30,147 nucleotides of DNA from Clostridiales bacterium (GTDB lineage Bacteria > Bacillota > Clostridia > Christensenellales > QALW01). The DNA lies in assembly GCA_018376855.1 (NCBI GenBank), contig JAHAAN010000023.1:1-30147 (forward strand), written 5' to 3'. Shown piece after piece: positions 1 through 7,803 of the stretch. The notes beneath the pieces are model-generated. The model had not been told where the DNA came from. It did no database searches and saw nothing but the letters and a program-made list of their open reading frames with translations. Each line of letters starts with the position of its first letter. Within the stretch, counting starts at the first letter, position 1. Position numbers and translations under genes: made by a program.

Positions 1-12
1 CGTGTGCCCCGC
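1..12. repeat. Truncated end of the four-way-junction repeat
   Basis: The first 12 bases, CGTGTGCCCCGC, are identical to the right outer arm of the element at 16043-16125, whose right arm begins at 16113. Identity stops after this arm. The window therefore probably begins inside a second copy of the element, lying upstream of the two-component operon. Only the arm is visible, so the rest of the copy is inferred. Confidence 0.55.
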
Positions 13-45
13 CGCCCCTATAAGAGCATTCCCTTTTTCCTGCAA

Positions 46-74
46 TTGAATAAACGCTTTGAACATGATATAAT
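46..74 (+). promoter_or_regulatory. Promoter of the two-component operon
   Basis: TTGAAT at 46-51 and TATAAT at 69-74 are separated by exactly 17 bases, a good vegetative sigma-A promoter. Transcription would start near 81, giving a leader of about 90 bases. That leader has a short inverted repeat, TGCGGC at 113-118 with GCCGCA at 142-147. Confidence 0.75.
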
Positions 75-173
75 AACGTTAGAACAATATATCTATTTTA
101 TTAAGGGCATATTGCGGCTTACATAAAAGCGCATGCAAACCGCCGCATTTTGCTGAAGAAAGGAATAAGATAC

Positions 174-839
174 ATGGCAACTGTTTTATTGGTGGAGGAC
201 GATGCCGGTATTCTGAAAAATCTTAGCGAGTATCTTCGCGCGGAGGGTTTTAAGATCGAAACAGCCCGCGGGCAGGCGGAAGCCATTGAAAAGCTTGCTG
301 AAAATAAAGTTGATTTAGCGCTGCTCGATGTGTCGCTTGCGGACGGAAACGGCTTTTCCGTCTGCGCCTATATCAAAGCGAACTTTTCAATCCCGGTCAT
401 CTTTCTTACGGCATCTGACGATGAATACAGCACTGTTGCGGGGTTGGATATGGGCGCGGAGGACTATATTGCAAAGCCGTTTCGCCCGCGTGAATTGATT
501 TCACGAATCAAAAGCGTGCTGCGCCGCAGCGGACATATGCAAATAGCCGAGCTGGGCAGTCTTCGTATTGATACCGTGAAGGGAACGGTAAGCAAGCGGG
601 GAGCGGAAATTTATCTTTCGGCACTGGAGTATCGGCTGCTGTTGATTTTTTTAAACAACCGCGGCATGATCCTTACGCGGGCTAAGCTGCTTGAAGAGCT
701 GTGGGATATTGCGGGTGAATTCGTCAATGACAATACGCTTACGGTGTATATTAAGCGTTTGCGGGAAAAAACGGAGGACGATCCACAGAATCCGGTTATT
801 ATCAAAACTGTGCGCGGGATCGGCTATAAGGTTGATTAA
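174..839 (+). CDS. OmpR/PhoB-family response regulator
   Basis: This is a two-domain DNA-binding response regulator. The receiver domain (residues 1-115) shows the acidic pair E8-D9-D10, the phosphoacceptor D52 in LLDVSL, T80-A-S in the switch strand and K102 in AKPFRP. The C-terminal half is an OmpR-type winged helix ending RGIGYKVD. The ATG at 174 is preferred over an in-frame TTG at 150 because GAAAGGA lies at 158-164 and the protein then begins MATVLLVEDD. It is 6 bases from the kinase gene, so the two are co-transcribed. The neighbouring ABC exporter and the GTCA repeats before it suggest this protein activates that exporter. The inducing signal is unknown; by analogy with BceR/VanR families it may be a cell-envelope-active compound. 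Confidence 0.93.
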   Translation: MATVLLVEDDAGILKNLSEYLRAEGFKIETARGQAEAIEKLAENKVDLALLDVSLADGNGFSVCAYIKANFSIPVIFLTASDDEYSTVAGLDMGAEDYIAKPFRPRELISRIKSVLRRSGHMQIAELGSLRIDTVKGTVSKRGAEIYLSALEYRLLLIFLNNRGMILTRAKLLEELWDIAGEFVNDNTLTVYIKRLREKTEDDPQNPVIIKTVRGIGYKVD

Positions 840-860
840 CGCCGCATGAAAGGAATGCGT

Positions 861-1865
861 ATGGGTGTTTTTCGGAATCCGGAGCTGAAAAAGCAGCTTC
901 GATATTTTGCCGTGATTGCTGCGATCTGTGTTTTTGCGGCGTGGATGTCGGCCGGCGGTGTTTGCGCGCTGTATGTGTTGGCGACCTGCGCGCTGTGCAG
1001 CTTGTGCGGGATTTTATTTACCTGCCGGCGCTACCGCGTGCTGGCTAAGATGAGCCGCGATATTGATAAATTGCTGCACGGAAACGAACAAATAGACCTT
1101 TCGGCATACGACGAGGGCGAGCTTTCCGTGCTGCAAAGCGAGCTGCATAAAATGACGGTGCGCCTGCGGGAACAGGCCGACCGGTTGGAAAAGGACAAGC
1201 GCTATCTTTCCAACGCGATCGCGGATATCTCCCATCAACTGCGCACGCCGCTGACTTCGGCGAATCTTTTGTGCACGCTGCTTGCGCAGCCGGAGCTTTC
1301 CCCTGAAAAAAGACGGAGCGCGCTGAACGATCTGGCCGCGTTGCTGCGCAGGATCGATTGGCTGATTGGCGCGCTGCTTAAGATGTCCCGTTTGGATTCG
1401 GGGACGGCGGAATTCAAAAAAGAGCGCATAGCTGTGCGGGATGCGATCCGCAAGGCGGCTGAACCGCTTGCCGTGCCGATGGATCTGCGCGGCCTGCGGT
1501 TTACCTGTCAGATCGGAGAGGAGACTTTTATAGGCGATCTTGCATGGACGGCGGAGGCTTTGGGGAATATTTTAAAGAATTGCATGGAGCACACTCCTGA
1601 AAGCGGTGTTATATCCGTTTGCGCCTCGGAGAATGCGCTGTACACGGAAATTGTGATCTGCGATACGGGGGAGGGGTTCTGCCGGGAGGATCTTCCGCAT
1701 CTGTTTGAGCGTTTTTATAAGGGAAAAAATGCCTCAGAGAACAGTATCGGCATCGGGCTTGCGCTCTCGCGTATGATCGTCAGTGCGCAGAACGGCACTG
1801 TAAAAGCCGAAAACGCGCAGCAGGGAGCTATGTTTACCGTTCGTTTTTATAAAAGTGCAGTATGA
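861..1865 (+). CDS. Sensor histidine kinase, two membrane segments
   Basis: A membrane sensor kinase partnered with the upstream regulator. Two hydrophobic segments fall within residues 15-55 with almost no extracellular loop, as in intramembrane-sensing kinases. A linker and coiled region follow, then the phosphoacceptor H125 in SHQLRTPLTS, the N box ALGNILKNCMEHT, G1 box DTGEGF, F box LFERFY and G2 box GIGLALS. The ATG at 861 has AAAGGA at 849-854 six bases upstream; in-frame ATGs at 846 and 855 are alternatives that add 5 or 2 residues. The short loop means it probably cannot bind a ligand directly and instead senses through a membrane partner, possibly the downstream permease. That last point is inference from BceS-type systems. 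Confidence 0.92.
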   Translation: MGVFRNPELKKQLRYFAVIAAICVFAAWMSAGGVCALYVLATCALCSLCGILFTCRRYRVLAKMSRDIDKLLHGNEQIDLSAYDEGELSVLQSELHKMTVRLREQADRLEKDKRYLSNAIADISHQLRTPLTSANLLCTLLAQPELSPEKRRSALNDLAALLRRIDWLIGALLKMSRLDSGTAEFKKERIAVRDAIRKAAEPLAVPMDLRGLRFTCQIGEETFIGDLAWTAEALGNILKNCMEHTPESGVISVCASENALYTEIVICDTGEGFCREDLPHLFERFYKGKNASENSIGIGLALSRMIVSAQNGTVKAENAQQGAMFTVRFYKSAV

Positions 1866-1878
1866 TAGTGACGGTTTT

Positions 1879-1921
1879 GTCACATAGAAGTCACTGAAGC
1901 GTCATTTGCCCGCCGTATAAT
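1879..1921 (+). promoter_or_regulatory. Response-regulator operator and -10 before the ABC genes
   Basis: GTCA occurs at 1879-1882, 1890-1893 and 1901-1904, a strict 11-base period, and TATAAT follows at 1916-1921. There is no -35 hexamer at the proper distance: the position is taken by the third repeat. Direct repeats of 7 bases plus 4-base spacers, with the last repeat about 11 bases before the -10, are the arrangement of PhoB-type boxes. The most likely binder is the regulator encoded at 174-839, giving activation of the exporter. Confidence 0.7.
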
Positions 1922-1965
1922 GCAAGCATGGGTCGGTGCAGATTTTCGGCCCGGGAAAGGAATGA

Positions 1966-2655
1966 ATGACTATGGAAATTTTGCGGGTGGAAAACCTGAG
2001 TAAGATCTACGGAGCGGGTACAAATGCCGTTACGGCGCTGGATCACGTGTCCTTCAGTGTGGAAAAGGGGGAGTTTATTGCGATCATCGGGCCTTCCGGA
2101 TCGGGAAAATCGACGCTGCTTCACATTTTAGGGGGCGTGGATAAACCCACGGACGGCAAGGTGTTTTTGGACGGCAAGGACGTATATGCGCAGAACGACG
2201 AACAGCTTGCGGTCTTCAGGCGCCGGCAGGTGGGTTTGATTTATCAGTTTTATAATCTTATTCCTGTGCTCAACGCGGTGGAGAATATTACGCTTCCGGT
2301 GCTGCTTGACGGGAGAAAGGTCAATCAGGAACGGCTGAACGATCTTTTGGGTACCTTGAATCTGTGCGGGCGGGAGCATCATCTGCCTAATCAGCTTTCC
2401 GGCGGTCAGCAGCAGCGCGTTTCGATCGGGAGGGCGCTGATCAATGCGCCGGCGATCGTGCTGGCGGATGAGCCTACGGGAAATTTGGATTCAAAAAACA
2501 GCCATGAGATCATAGATCTGCTGAAGCTTTCCAACAAAATGTACGATCAGACGCTTATTGTCATTACGCATGATGAAAATATTGCCTTGCAGGCCGATCG
2601 CGTGATTGCGATTGAGGATGGAAGAATCACACGGGATGAGGTGCTGCGCAAATGA
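1966..2655 (+). CDS. ABC transporter ATP-binding protein (MacB/BceA-like)
   Basis: The ATPase of a MacB/LolD/BceA-type exporter. Visible motifs are Walker A GPSGSGKST (residues 42-50), a Q-loop in IYQFYNLIPVLNAVEN, the signature LSGGQQQRVSIGRAL, Walker B IVLADEPTGNLDS and the switch histidine in VITHD. The 229-residue length is normal for a single domain. Two starts are possible, ATG at 1966 and ATG at 1972, both behind AAAGG at 1956-1960; the second gives MEILRVENLSKIYG. The stop codon overlaps the permease start (ATGA at 2652-2655), so translation is coupled and the two products surely form one complex. Control by the upstream GTCA repeats is likely. Confidence 0.95.
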   Translation: MTMEILRVENLSKIYGAGTNAVTALDHVSFSVEKGEFIAIIGPSGSGKSTLLHILGGVDKPTDGKVFLDGKDVYAQNDEQLAVFRRRQVGLIYQFYNLIPVLNAVENITLPVLLDGRKVNQERLNDLLGTLNLCGREHHLPNQLSGGQQQRVSIGRALINAPAIVLADEPTGNLDSKNSHEIIDLLKLSNKMYDQTLIVITHDENIALQADRVIAIEDGRITRDEVLRK

Positions 2656-5327
2656 ATATTCTTCATCGTTATACTGTAAGAACCCTGCAAAAAAATAAGG
2701 TTCGCACGTTAGTTACCATTATCGGAATTATTCTTTCCGTGGCCATGATTACAGCCGTTACCACGAGCGTATCCAGCTTGCTGCATTACCTTATGAATGT
2801 TACGATCCAGTCTGACGGCAGCTGGCACGGGATGTATTATGATATGTCCGCCGAGCAGTATGAGGAGCTTAAAGCATTGCCCGAAGTCAGCGAGACGGTT
2901 ACGCTGCAAAGCGTCGGTTATGCGCGAATCGATTCTCCGGCCACAGAGAGAAGGCCGTATTTGTTTATCGGGGCCATGAGCGAAGATTTTTCCGACACCG
3001 TTCCTGTTAAGCTTACTGCAGGGCGGATGCCGCAGAATTCCGGCGAGCTGCTGCTGCCCGAGAGCTATTTTAATTCCGGCGCGCCTTCGGTTAAGCTTTG
3101 GCAGGAGATGACGATTGAGGTTGGAATCCGTTACGATTCTGACGGAACGGCGTTATTTCAGCAAAATCCTTATCGGGAATGGGAAAGCTTTCTGCCAAAA
3201 GCAACGCGAGTCTATACGGTGGTTGGCTTTTATGAAGGATTAAGATGGCAGGACGGCTACTATACGCCCGGACATACGGCCTTGACGGTTGCCGAAACGG
3301 AAAGCGAAGCGGTGCAGAATGTCTTTTTTAAGCTGCATAACATGAAAGAAACGTATTCGTTAATGAGTTCCGGGCGTTTTGATGAGCTTCGCGGAAAGGC
3401 AAATGAGGATCTGCTGATGTATAACGGCCATATAAGCGAACCGTCGCTTGCATTAGCGCTCGGCGGTATGGCGGCTATTATTGGGGCGATTATTTTCTTC
3501 AGCTCCGTGTCGTTAATTTATAATGCGTTTTCCATTTCCGTCAGCGAACGCACAAAGCAGTTCGGGCTGCTTTCCTCTGTGGGGGCGACACGCAAACAGC
3601 TGCTGCGAAGCGTGCTCTTTGAAGGTTCGGCGCTCAGCTTGATTGGCATTCCGCTTGGCGTAGGGGCGGGTATCTTGGGTATGTGGATCACCTTCATGTG
3701 TACGTCGGATATGTTTTCTGCAATGCTGGGCGGCGGCACAGATGCAGCGTTTTCCTTGCACGTGTCATGGCTTTCGGTTGTAATTGCGGTTGTTCTTGGA
3801 TTTTTTACCATTATGATTTCGGCTTATATTCCTGCGCGGCGTGCGGCGAGGGTTTCCGCTATCGAAGCGATTCGCCAAAGCAGAGATGTGAATATTAAGG
3901 CGACAGAAATCAGAACCTCCCGCCTGACGCAGCGCTTGTTTGGTTTTGAAGGAACGCTTGCTGCAAAAAACTTTAAGCGCAGCCGAAAAAGATATCGTGC
4001 AACGGTATTTTCCTTGTTTATCAGCATTGTGCTGTTTATTTCGGCAAGTTCGTTTTGTTCCTATCTCACAGCGGGAGCGGACGATGTTATTTCCCGTCCC
4101 GAATATGATATTGTTTATCGGCTTGATGAAACGAGTGAAGATCCCGAACGACTGCTGCAACTGCTGTCTGCCGCAGAGCATGTAACCGATGCGCAATATT
4201 ATTATGAAACATATGTTCAGATGCCGGTTGACGCTTCTATGCTGGAGCGAGCTTATGCGGATTACGTTTGCCGAAACGAGGGGTGGCAGTTAGATGCCGG
4301 GGGAGTCGTTGCGTTAAACGTGCGTATGTGTTTTCTGAATGATTCGGCGTATCAGGAGTATGCAAAACAAACGCTTGCGGAAATTCCTTCCGAGGGAGAG
4401 TTCCTGCCGCCGGCGATTGTCTTAAATGATTTTACCTACAAGTATAAGGGCAAATATATTGCCACCGGCATATTGAAAGAAAATACCTCTGCTTTTGACC
4501 TGTATATGGTACGCAAGATGGAGGGCATGGAATTTGATTACTCAGTATGGGACAGTGAGAAAAATATGCTGGAATATTGTTATACGTTATTAGGTGCGGA
4601 TGAGGAAAATTCCAGACGAAGCTTTACTGCCGAAGAAGCCACGGACCGTAAGCAGGTGCAGATTGCCTTGCTGACCAAGAAGGGCCCTTTCAGTGTTGCA
4701 AATCGGGGGCATAATGGCGTTACCATGATTTTTCCGTACAGCGCAGTATCTGCGTTAAACGGATATGAAGTTTATGCTTCTTATAAAACGATGAGCTTTC
4801 TTACCGATCATCACAAGGCGGCGTACAATGAGCTTACGGCTATCCTGCGCAGCAACGGATTGTCAATAGGCGAACTGTACGATTATGCGGAAACGGTGGA
4901 ATCAAGGCGCGCAATGGTTGTGGTGGTTAATGTGTTCGCTTACGGTTTTATTACGCTGGTTTCGCTGATCGCGCTTGCCAATGTGTTTAATACGATCTCT
5001 ACAAACGTTCATTTGCGCCGGCGTGAGTTTGCTATGCTCAAATCCATTGGAATGACGAAGCGCGGCTTTAATAAGATGATGAACTTTGAATGTCTGCTTT
5101 ATGGCATAAAGGGTTTGGTTTACGGTCTGCCCGTGGCGTTTGGGTTGTCGTATTTGATGTATCTGACGGTCAATCAGTCATGGGACAGTGTGTTCCGCGT
5201 GCCGTGGCAGAGCGTTTGCATTGCTGTGGGCAGCGTGTTTGCGGTGGTGTTTGCCGCTATGCTGTATTCTATGCATAAAATCAAAAAGGATAATCCGATT
5301 GACGCTATGAAAAATGAAAATCTGTAG
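2652..5327 (+). CDS. FtsX-domain ABC transporter permease, large
   Basis: An 891-residue integral membrane partner of the preceding ATPase. Hydrophobic segments occur near residues 19-41, 265-290, 325-350, 373-393, 447-470, 754-778, 811-840 and 851-872, giving about eight passes. They enclose two large extracytoplasmic regions (about 42-262 and 470-750). Two FtsX domains are present, each with a cytoplasmic linker of the type SERTKQFGLLSSVGATRKQL and RRREFAMLKSIGMTKRGF. This architecture belongs to mechanotransmission exporters, which act on envelope substrates instead of moving solutes through a classical channel. The two-component context points to peptide-antibiotic or envelope-stress defence, but no substrate can be read from the sequence. 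Confidence 0.92.
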   Translation: MNILHRYTVRTLQKNKVRTLVTIIGIILSVAMITAVTTSVSSLLHYLMNVTIQSDGSWHGMYYDMSAEQYEELKALPEVSETVTLQSVGYARIDSPATERRPYLFIGAMSEDFSDTVPVKLTAGRMPQNSGELLLPESYFNSGAPSVKLWQEMTIEVGIRYDSDGTALFQQNPYREWESFLPKATRVYTVVGFYEGLRWQDGYYTPGHTALTVAETESEAVQNVFFKLHNMKETYSLMSSGRFDELRGKANEDLLMYNGHISEPSLALALGGMAAIIGAIIFFSSVSLIYNAFSISVSERTKQFGLLSSVGATRKQLLRSVLFEGSALSLIGIPLGVGAGILGMWITFMCTSDMFSAMLGGGTDAAFSLHVSWLSVVIAVVLGFFTIMISAYIPARRAARVSAIEAIRQSRDVNIKATEIRTSRLTQRLFGFEGTLAAKNFKRSRKRYRATVFSLFISIVLFISASSFCSYLTAGADDVISRPEYDIVYRLDETSEDPERLLQLLSAAEHVTDAQYYYETYVQMPVDASMLERAYADYVCRNEGWQLDAGGVVALNVRMCFLNDSAYQEYAKQTLAEIPSEGEFLPPAIVLNDFTYKYKGKYIATGILKENTSAFDLYMVRKMEGMEFDYSVWDSEKNMLEYCYTLLGADEENSRRSFTAEEATDRKQVQIALLTKKGPFSVANRGHNGVTMIFPYSAVSALNGYEVYASYKTMSFLTDHHKAAYNELTAILRSNGLSIGELYDYAETVESRRAMVVVVNVFAYGFITLVSLIALANVFNTISTNVHLRRREFAMLKSIGMTKRGFNKMMNFECLLYGIKGLVYGLPVAFGLSYLMYLTVNQSWDSVFRVPWQSVCIAVGSVFAVVFAAMLYSMHKIKKDNPIDAMKNENL

Positions 5328-5409
5328 AATTTTTTCCAACCTTTTCGGCGTTCCGGTGTCTGTATAAGCGACCGGTTAAAAATGAAAGCTTTCAAGGAGA
5401 AAAAATCGC

Positions 5410-7080
5410 ATGGACAGACAGGAGGCCGAACGGCTGATCGAGCAATATGCAAAGCCTCTCTTAGGGTTTGCCTTAAAGCGCTGCGCGTGCATTCAGGATG
5501 CTGAGGATCTTGCGCAGGAGATTATGCTTAGAACATTTCGCGCTCTTTTACAGCATGAAGAGATGAAAGACGCCGGAAAGTTTATCTGGACGGCGGCGCA
5601 TCACGCGCTTGCAAATTACTACCGCGGGGCGAAGGGCAGGCATATCGGGGCTGCGCCGGAGGAGATCGAGCGGCTTGCCGATGACGGGCGCGATATCGTC
5701 TCGGAGCTGGCTGTGCGGGAGGCGGAGCATCGGCTGCGGCAAGAGATCGCTTATCTCTCCGAGCTGCAGCGCAGGATCGTGATTGCTTATTATTTTGAAA
5801 ATAAAAAGCAAAGCGCGATTGCCGAAGAGCTTGGCATTCCCGGCGGCACGGTCAAATGGCATCTGTTTGAAGCGAAAAAAGAGCTGAAAAGGGGAATGGA
5901 AAAAATGAGAGAGACCAGTGAGCTGAAATTCAATCCGATTCGTTTTTCCGTGTGCGGAATAAACGGATCTCCGGGGACAAAGGGCGGGCCGGATGCGTTT
6001 TTTCGCAGTGTATTATCACAGAATATCGAATATTCTGTGTGGAAAAGGGCTAAAACGACCAATGAAATCGCTGACGACTTAGGCGTGTCGCCCGTTTATG
6101 TGGAGAACGAGGCGGAATATCTTGCCGAATATGGGTTCCTTGTAAAAGACGGAGAGAAATATCTGTGCAATATTCTTTTGGAGGAACCGACGCAGGAGCT
6201 TATCCGCCTGCACGATGAGATGTACGAGAAAGCAGCTGCCATATTCGCTCCGACTCTTTATGACGAGCTGAGCCAAAGCTCGCTGCTTGATGATGAATCA
6301 AGGGTGGTATGTAATCGAATGGCGGGAGTTCAAAACGGAAAGCCCGTTTGGGAAAGAGATAAAAACTTTATGCTTTGGGCGTTGATTCCATACGTTGCCG
6401 CATGCAGCGGCGAAGAGCTTATGGAGAATAAAATCTCTTTTGAAAAGGCGGCGACGCTTCGGCCTGACGGCGGGCAGAATATTTGCTATGCGTCAGTTCC
6501 TGCGCCGGACGCTGCACAGCCTCGGTATGCCGAAAGCATGAGCCAATGGTTTGGCCCTTCGTGGACGGCCTATCAAGATCTTATGCTGTGGCAGGTGGAT
6601 TCGGAATGGTCGCTTCGGAATCGGGAGAACCGTTTCAGCGACAGAATGGATCGCGCGCTCGCACTGCTGCGGCGCCATTTGCGGGGAGAAGCGCTTTTAG
6701 CCGAGGAATATGCTTTTCTTGCAGAAGAAGGGTATATGAGAAGCTGCGGTGAGCCGGAAGAAGAATTTTATGCGGCGCTTCAGGTCGTATGGGTCAGGAG
6801 CGAGGAGGCAAAGCGCAGGCTGCTTGAGATTGGAAACCGGGTTAAGGCGGCCTGCAATCAAAAGCTCAGCGCATTAAAGGTGCCTTATGTTGAGGCGGTC
6901 ATGGCATCTACGCCGAAACATCTGCAAAAAATGCAGGCGTTTGGGCTGCAATATATCTTTTATTCCGACGGTTGGTTTTTGCTGCATTGCCTGAAAGCGT
7001 TGGTAAAGGACGGAGGATTGAGACTGCCGAAAGAGGAACAGAGAAAATCATTGAGCGCGGTTCTTTTGCAGAAGCAGTAA
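5410..7080 (+). CDS. Sigma-70-type factor fused to a winged-helix C-terminal region
   Basis: A 556-residue protein whose first 165 residues are an ECF-like sigma factor. Region 2 spans about residues 8-80 (AEDLAQEIMLRTFRALL, IWTAAHHALANYYRG). Region 4 spans about 113-162 (LSELQRRIVIAYYFENKKQ, AIAEELGIPGGTVKWHLFEA). The following 390 residues are not a normal sigma extension. Residues 200-257 read as a winged helix (TTNEIADDLGVSPVYVENEA, YGFLVKDGEKYLC) and the rest is a helical region I do not recognise, perhaps a sensor domain. The start at 5410 follows AAGGAGA at 5395-5401. It lies 82 bases after the permease with a possible promoter of its own. Autoregulation or control of the exporter is conjecture. 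Confidence 0.85.
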   Translation: MDRQEAERLIEQYAKPLLGFALKRCACIQDAEDLAQEIMLRTFRALLQHEEMKDAGKFIWTAAHHALANYYRGAKGRHIGAAPEEIERLADDGRDIVSELAVREAEHRLRQEIAYLSELQRRIVIAYYFENKKQSAIAEELGIPGGTVKWHLFEAKKELKRGMEKMRETSELKFNPIRFSVCGINGSPGTKGGPDAFFRSVLSQNIEYSVWKRAKTTNEIADDLGVSPVYVENEAEYLAEYGFLVKDGEKYLCNILLEEPTQELIRLHDEMYEKAAAIFAPTLYDELSQSSLLDDESRVVCNRMAGVQNGKPVWERDKNFMLWALIPYVAACSGEELMENKISFEKAATLRPDGGQNICYASVPAPDAAQPRYAESMSQWFGPSWTAYQDLMLWQVDSEWSLRNRENRFSDRMDRALALLRRHLRGEALLAEEYAFLAEEGYMRSCGEPEEEFYAALQVVWVRSEEAKRRLLEIGNRVKAACNQKLSALKVPYVEAVMASTPKHLQKMQAFGLQYIFYSDGWFLLHCLKALVKDGGLRLPKEEQRKSLSAVLLQKQ

Positions 7081-7082
7081 AG

Positions 7083-7117
7083 AAAAAGCCGAAGGGGATA
7101 ACCTCTTCGGCTTTTTT
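7083..7117. terminator. Bidirectional intrinsic terminator
   Basis: GCCGAAGGGG at 7088-7097 pairs with CCTCTTCGGC at 7102-7111 (one G-T pair) around an ATAA loop. A5 lies on the left and T6 on the right, so the hairpin has a U-tract on either strand. It ends the sigma-factor gene (+) and the isomerase gene (-), which converge here. Confidence 0.92.
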
Positions 7118-7128
7118 GTAAGCTTTGA

Positions 7129-7701
7129 TTAATCTTCCGGCTTGGTTTCCAGAGTGAGATCGTAATCGCCCAGATGCTTTACCTTGAAGCCGTTTGCTTT
7201 GAACTCTTCATAATTGAAGGCGTCAAGCTCGTCGCAGGCAAGTTTATGGAACTCGTAGAAGTTGTGCCACCACTCGTAGCCGTCGCCCAGATCATGGTTG
7301 AGATAAGCCTCAGCGATATCGATACCCATTTGCGGAGCCACATAGAAAGCGCCCATTGCAAGAACGTTTACGCCGTTGCCGGTGATTGCGCGCAGCGCAG
7401 CGGGAACGGATTCAACAACACCCGCGTGAACGCCGGGGCATTTGCTGGCAGCAATATGAATACCCATACCGGTGCCGCAGAAGAGCAGCGCGCGGTCAAA
7501 TTCCTTTTCGGTGATCGCAGCGCCTACGCGAAGACCCACGCGGTGGAACATCAGATCGGTATCCGTTTGATCCAAGGAAGTCACACCGTAATCGGTGATC
7601 TCCCAGCCCTTTTTCTTCAGGTGGGCGACTACAGCCTCCTTAAGCGGAAAACCGGCAAAATCTGCGCCGACTAACAGTTGTTTGTTTTTAACTGATTTCA
7701 T
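7129..7701 (-). CDS. RpiB/LacAB-family sugar-phosphate isomerase
   Basis: Resembles ribose-5-phosphate isomerase B and the LacA/LacB/erythrose-isomerase group. Residues 9-20 (LLVGADFAGFPL) correspond to the usual GSDHAG strand, with F15 in place of His. C75 in LLFCGTGMGIHIA matches the catalytic cysteine, and NVLAMGA matches the conserved NVLxxG strand. The histidine that opens the sugar ring in RpiB is not seen at the equivalent place (AITGNGVN). The protein is 190 residues against about 150, with a C-terminal extension rich in aromatic residues. These changes suggest an open-chain or non-pentose substrate, so calling it RpiB would be too precise. The start at 7701 is preceded by AGAAAGGA. 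A promoter at 7744-7770 makes it independent of the upstream MATE gene. Confidence 0.8.
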   Translation of the reverse strand: MKSVKNKQLLVGADFAGFPLKEAVVAHLKKKGWEITDYGVTSLDQTDTDLMFHRVGLRVGAAITEKEFDRALLFCGTGMGIHIAASKCPGVHAGVVESVPAALRAITGNGVNVLAMGAFYVAPQMGIDIAEAYLNHDLGDGYEWWHNFYEFHKLACDELDAFNYEEFKANGFKVKHLGDYDLTLETKPED

Positions 7702-7743
7702 GATTTTATCTATCCTTTCTGCTTAGAAATTTTATATATTAAG

Positions 7744-7770
7744 ATTATCACATTTTAAGGCATTTGTAAA
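7744..7770 (-). promoter_or_regulatory. Promoter of the isomerase gene
   Basis: On the minus strand an extended -10 TGTGATAAT covers 7744-7752. TTTACA lies at 7765-7770 with a 15-base spacer to GATAAT, or 17 bases to the overlapping TAATCT. The surrounding gap is AT-rich, and the start codon lies about 40 bases downstream. Confidence 0.55.
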
Positions 7771-7803
7771 TGGGTAAATTTCTGCTTGTCCGTTTTTATG
7801 CGT

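Noticed and set aside
1877..1921. Classical -35 (TTGTCA at 1877) for the ABC promoter
   Set aside because: It is 33 bases from the TATAAT, far too long for a sigma-A pair; it is part of the GTCA repeats.
7174..7674. Plus-strand frame of 166 codons opposite the isomerase gene
   Set aside because: Shadow of a gene with convincing motifs, start and promoter on the other strand.
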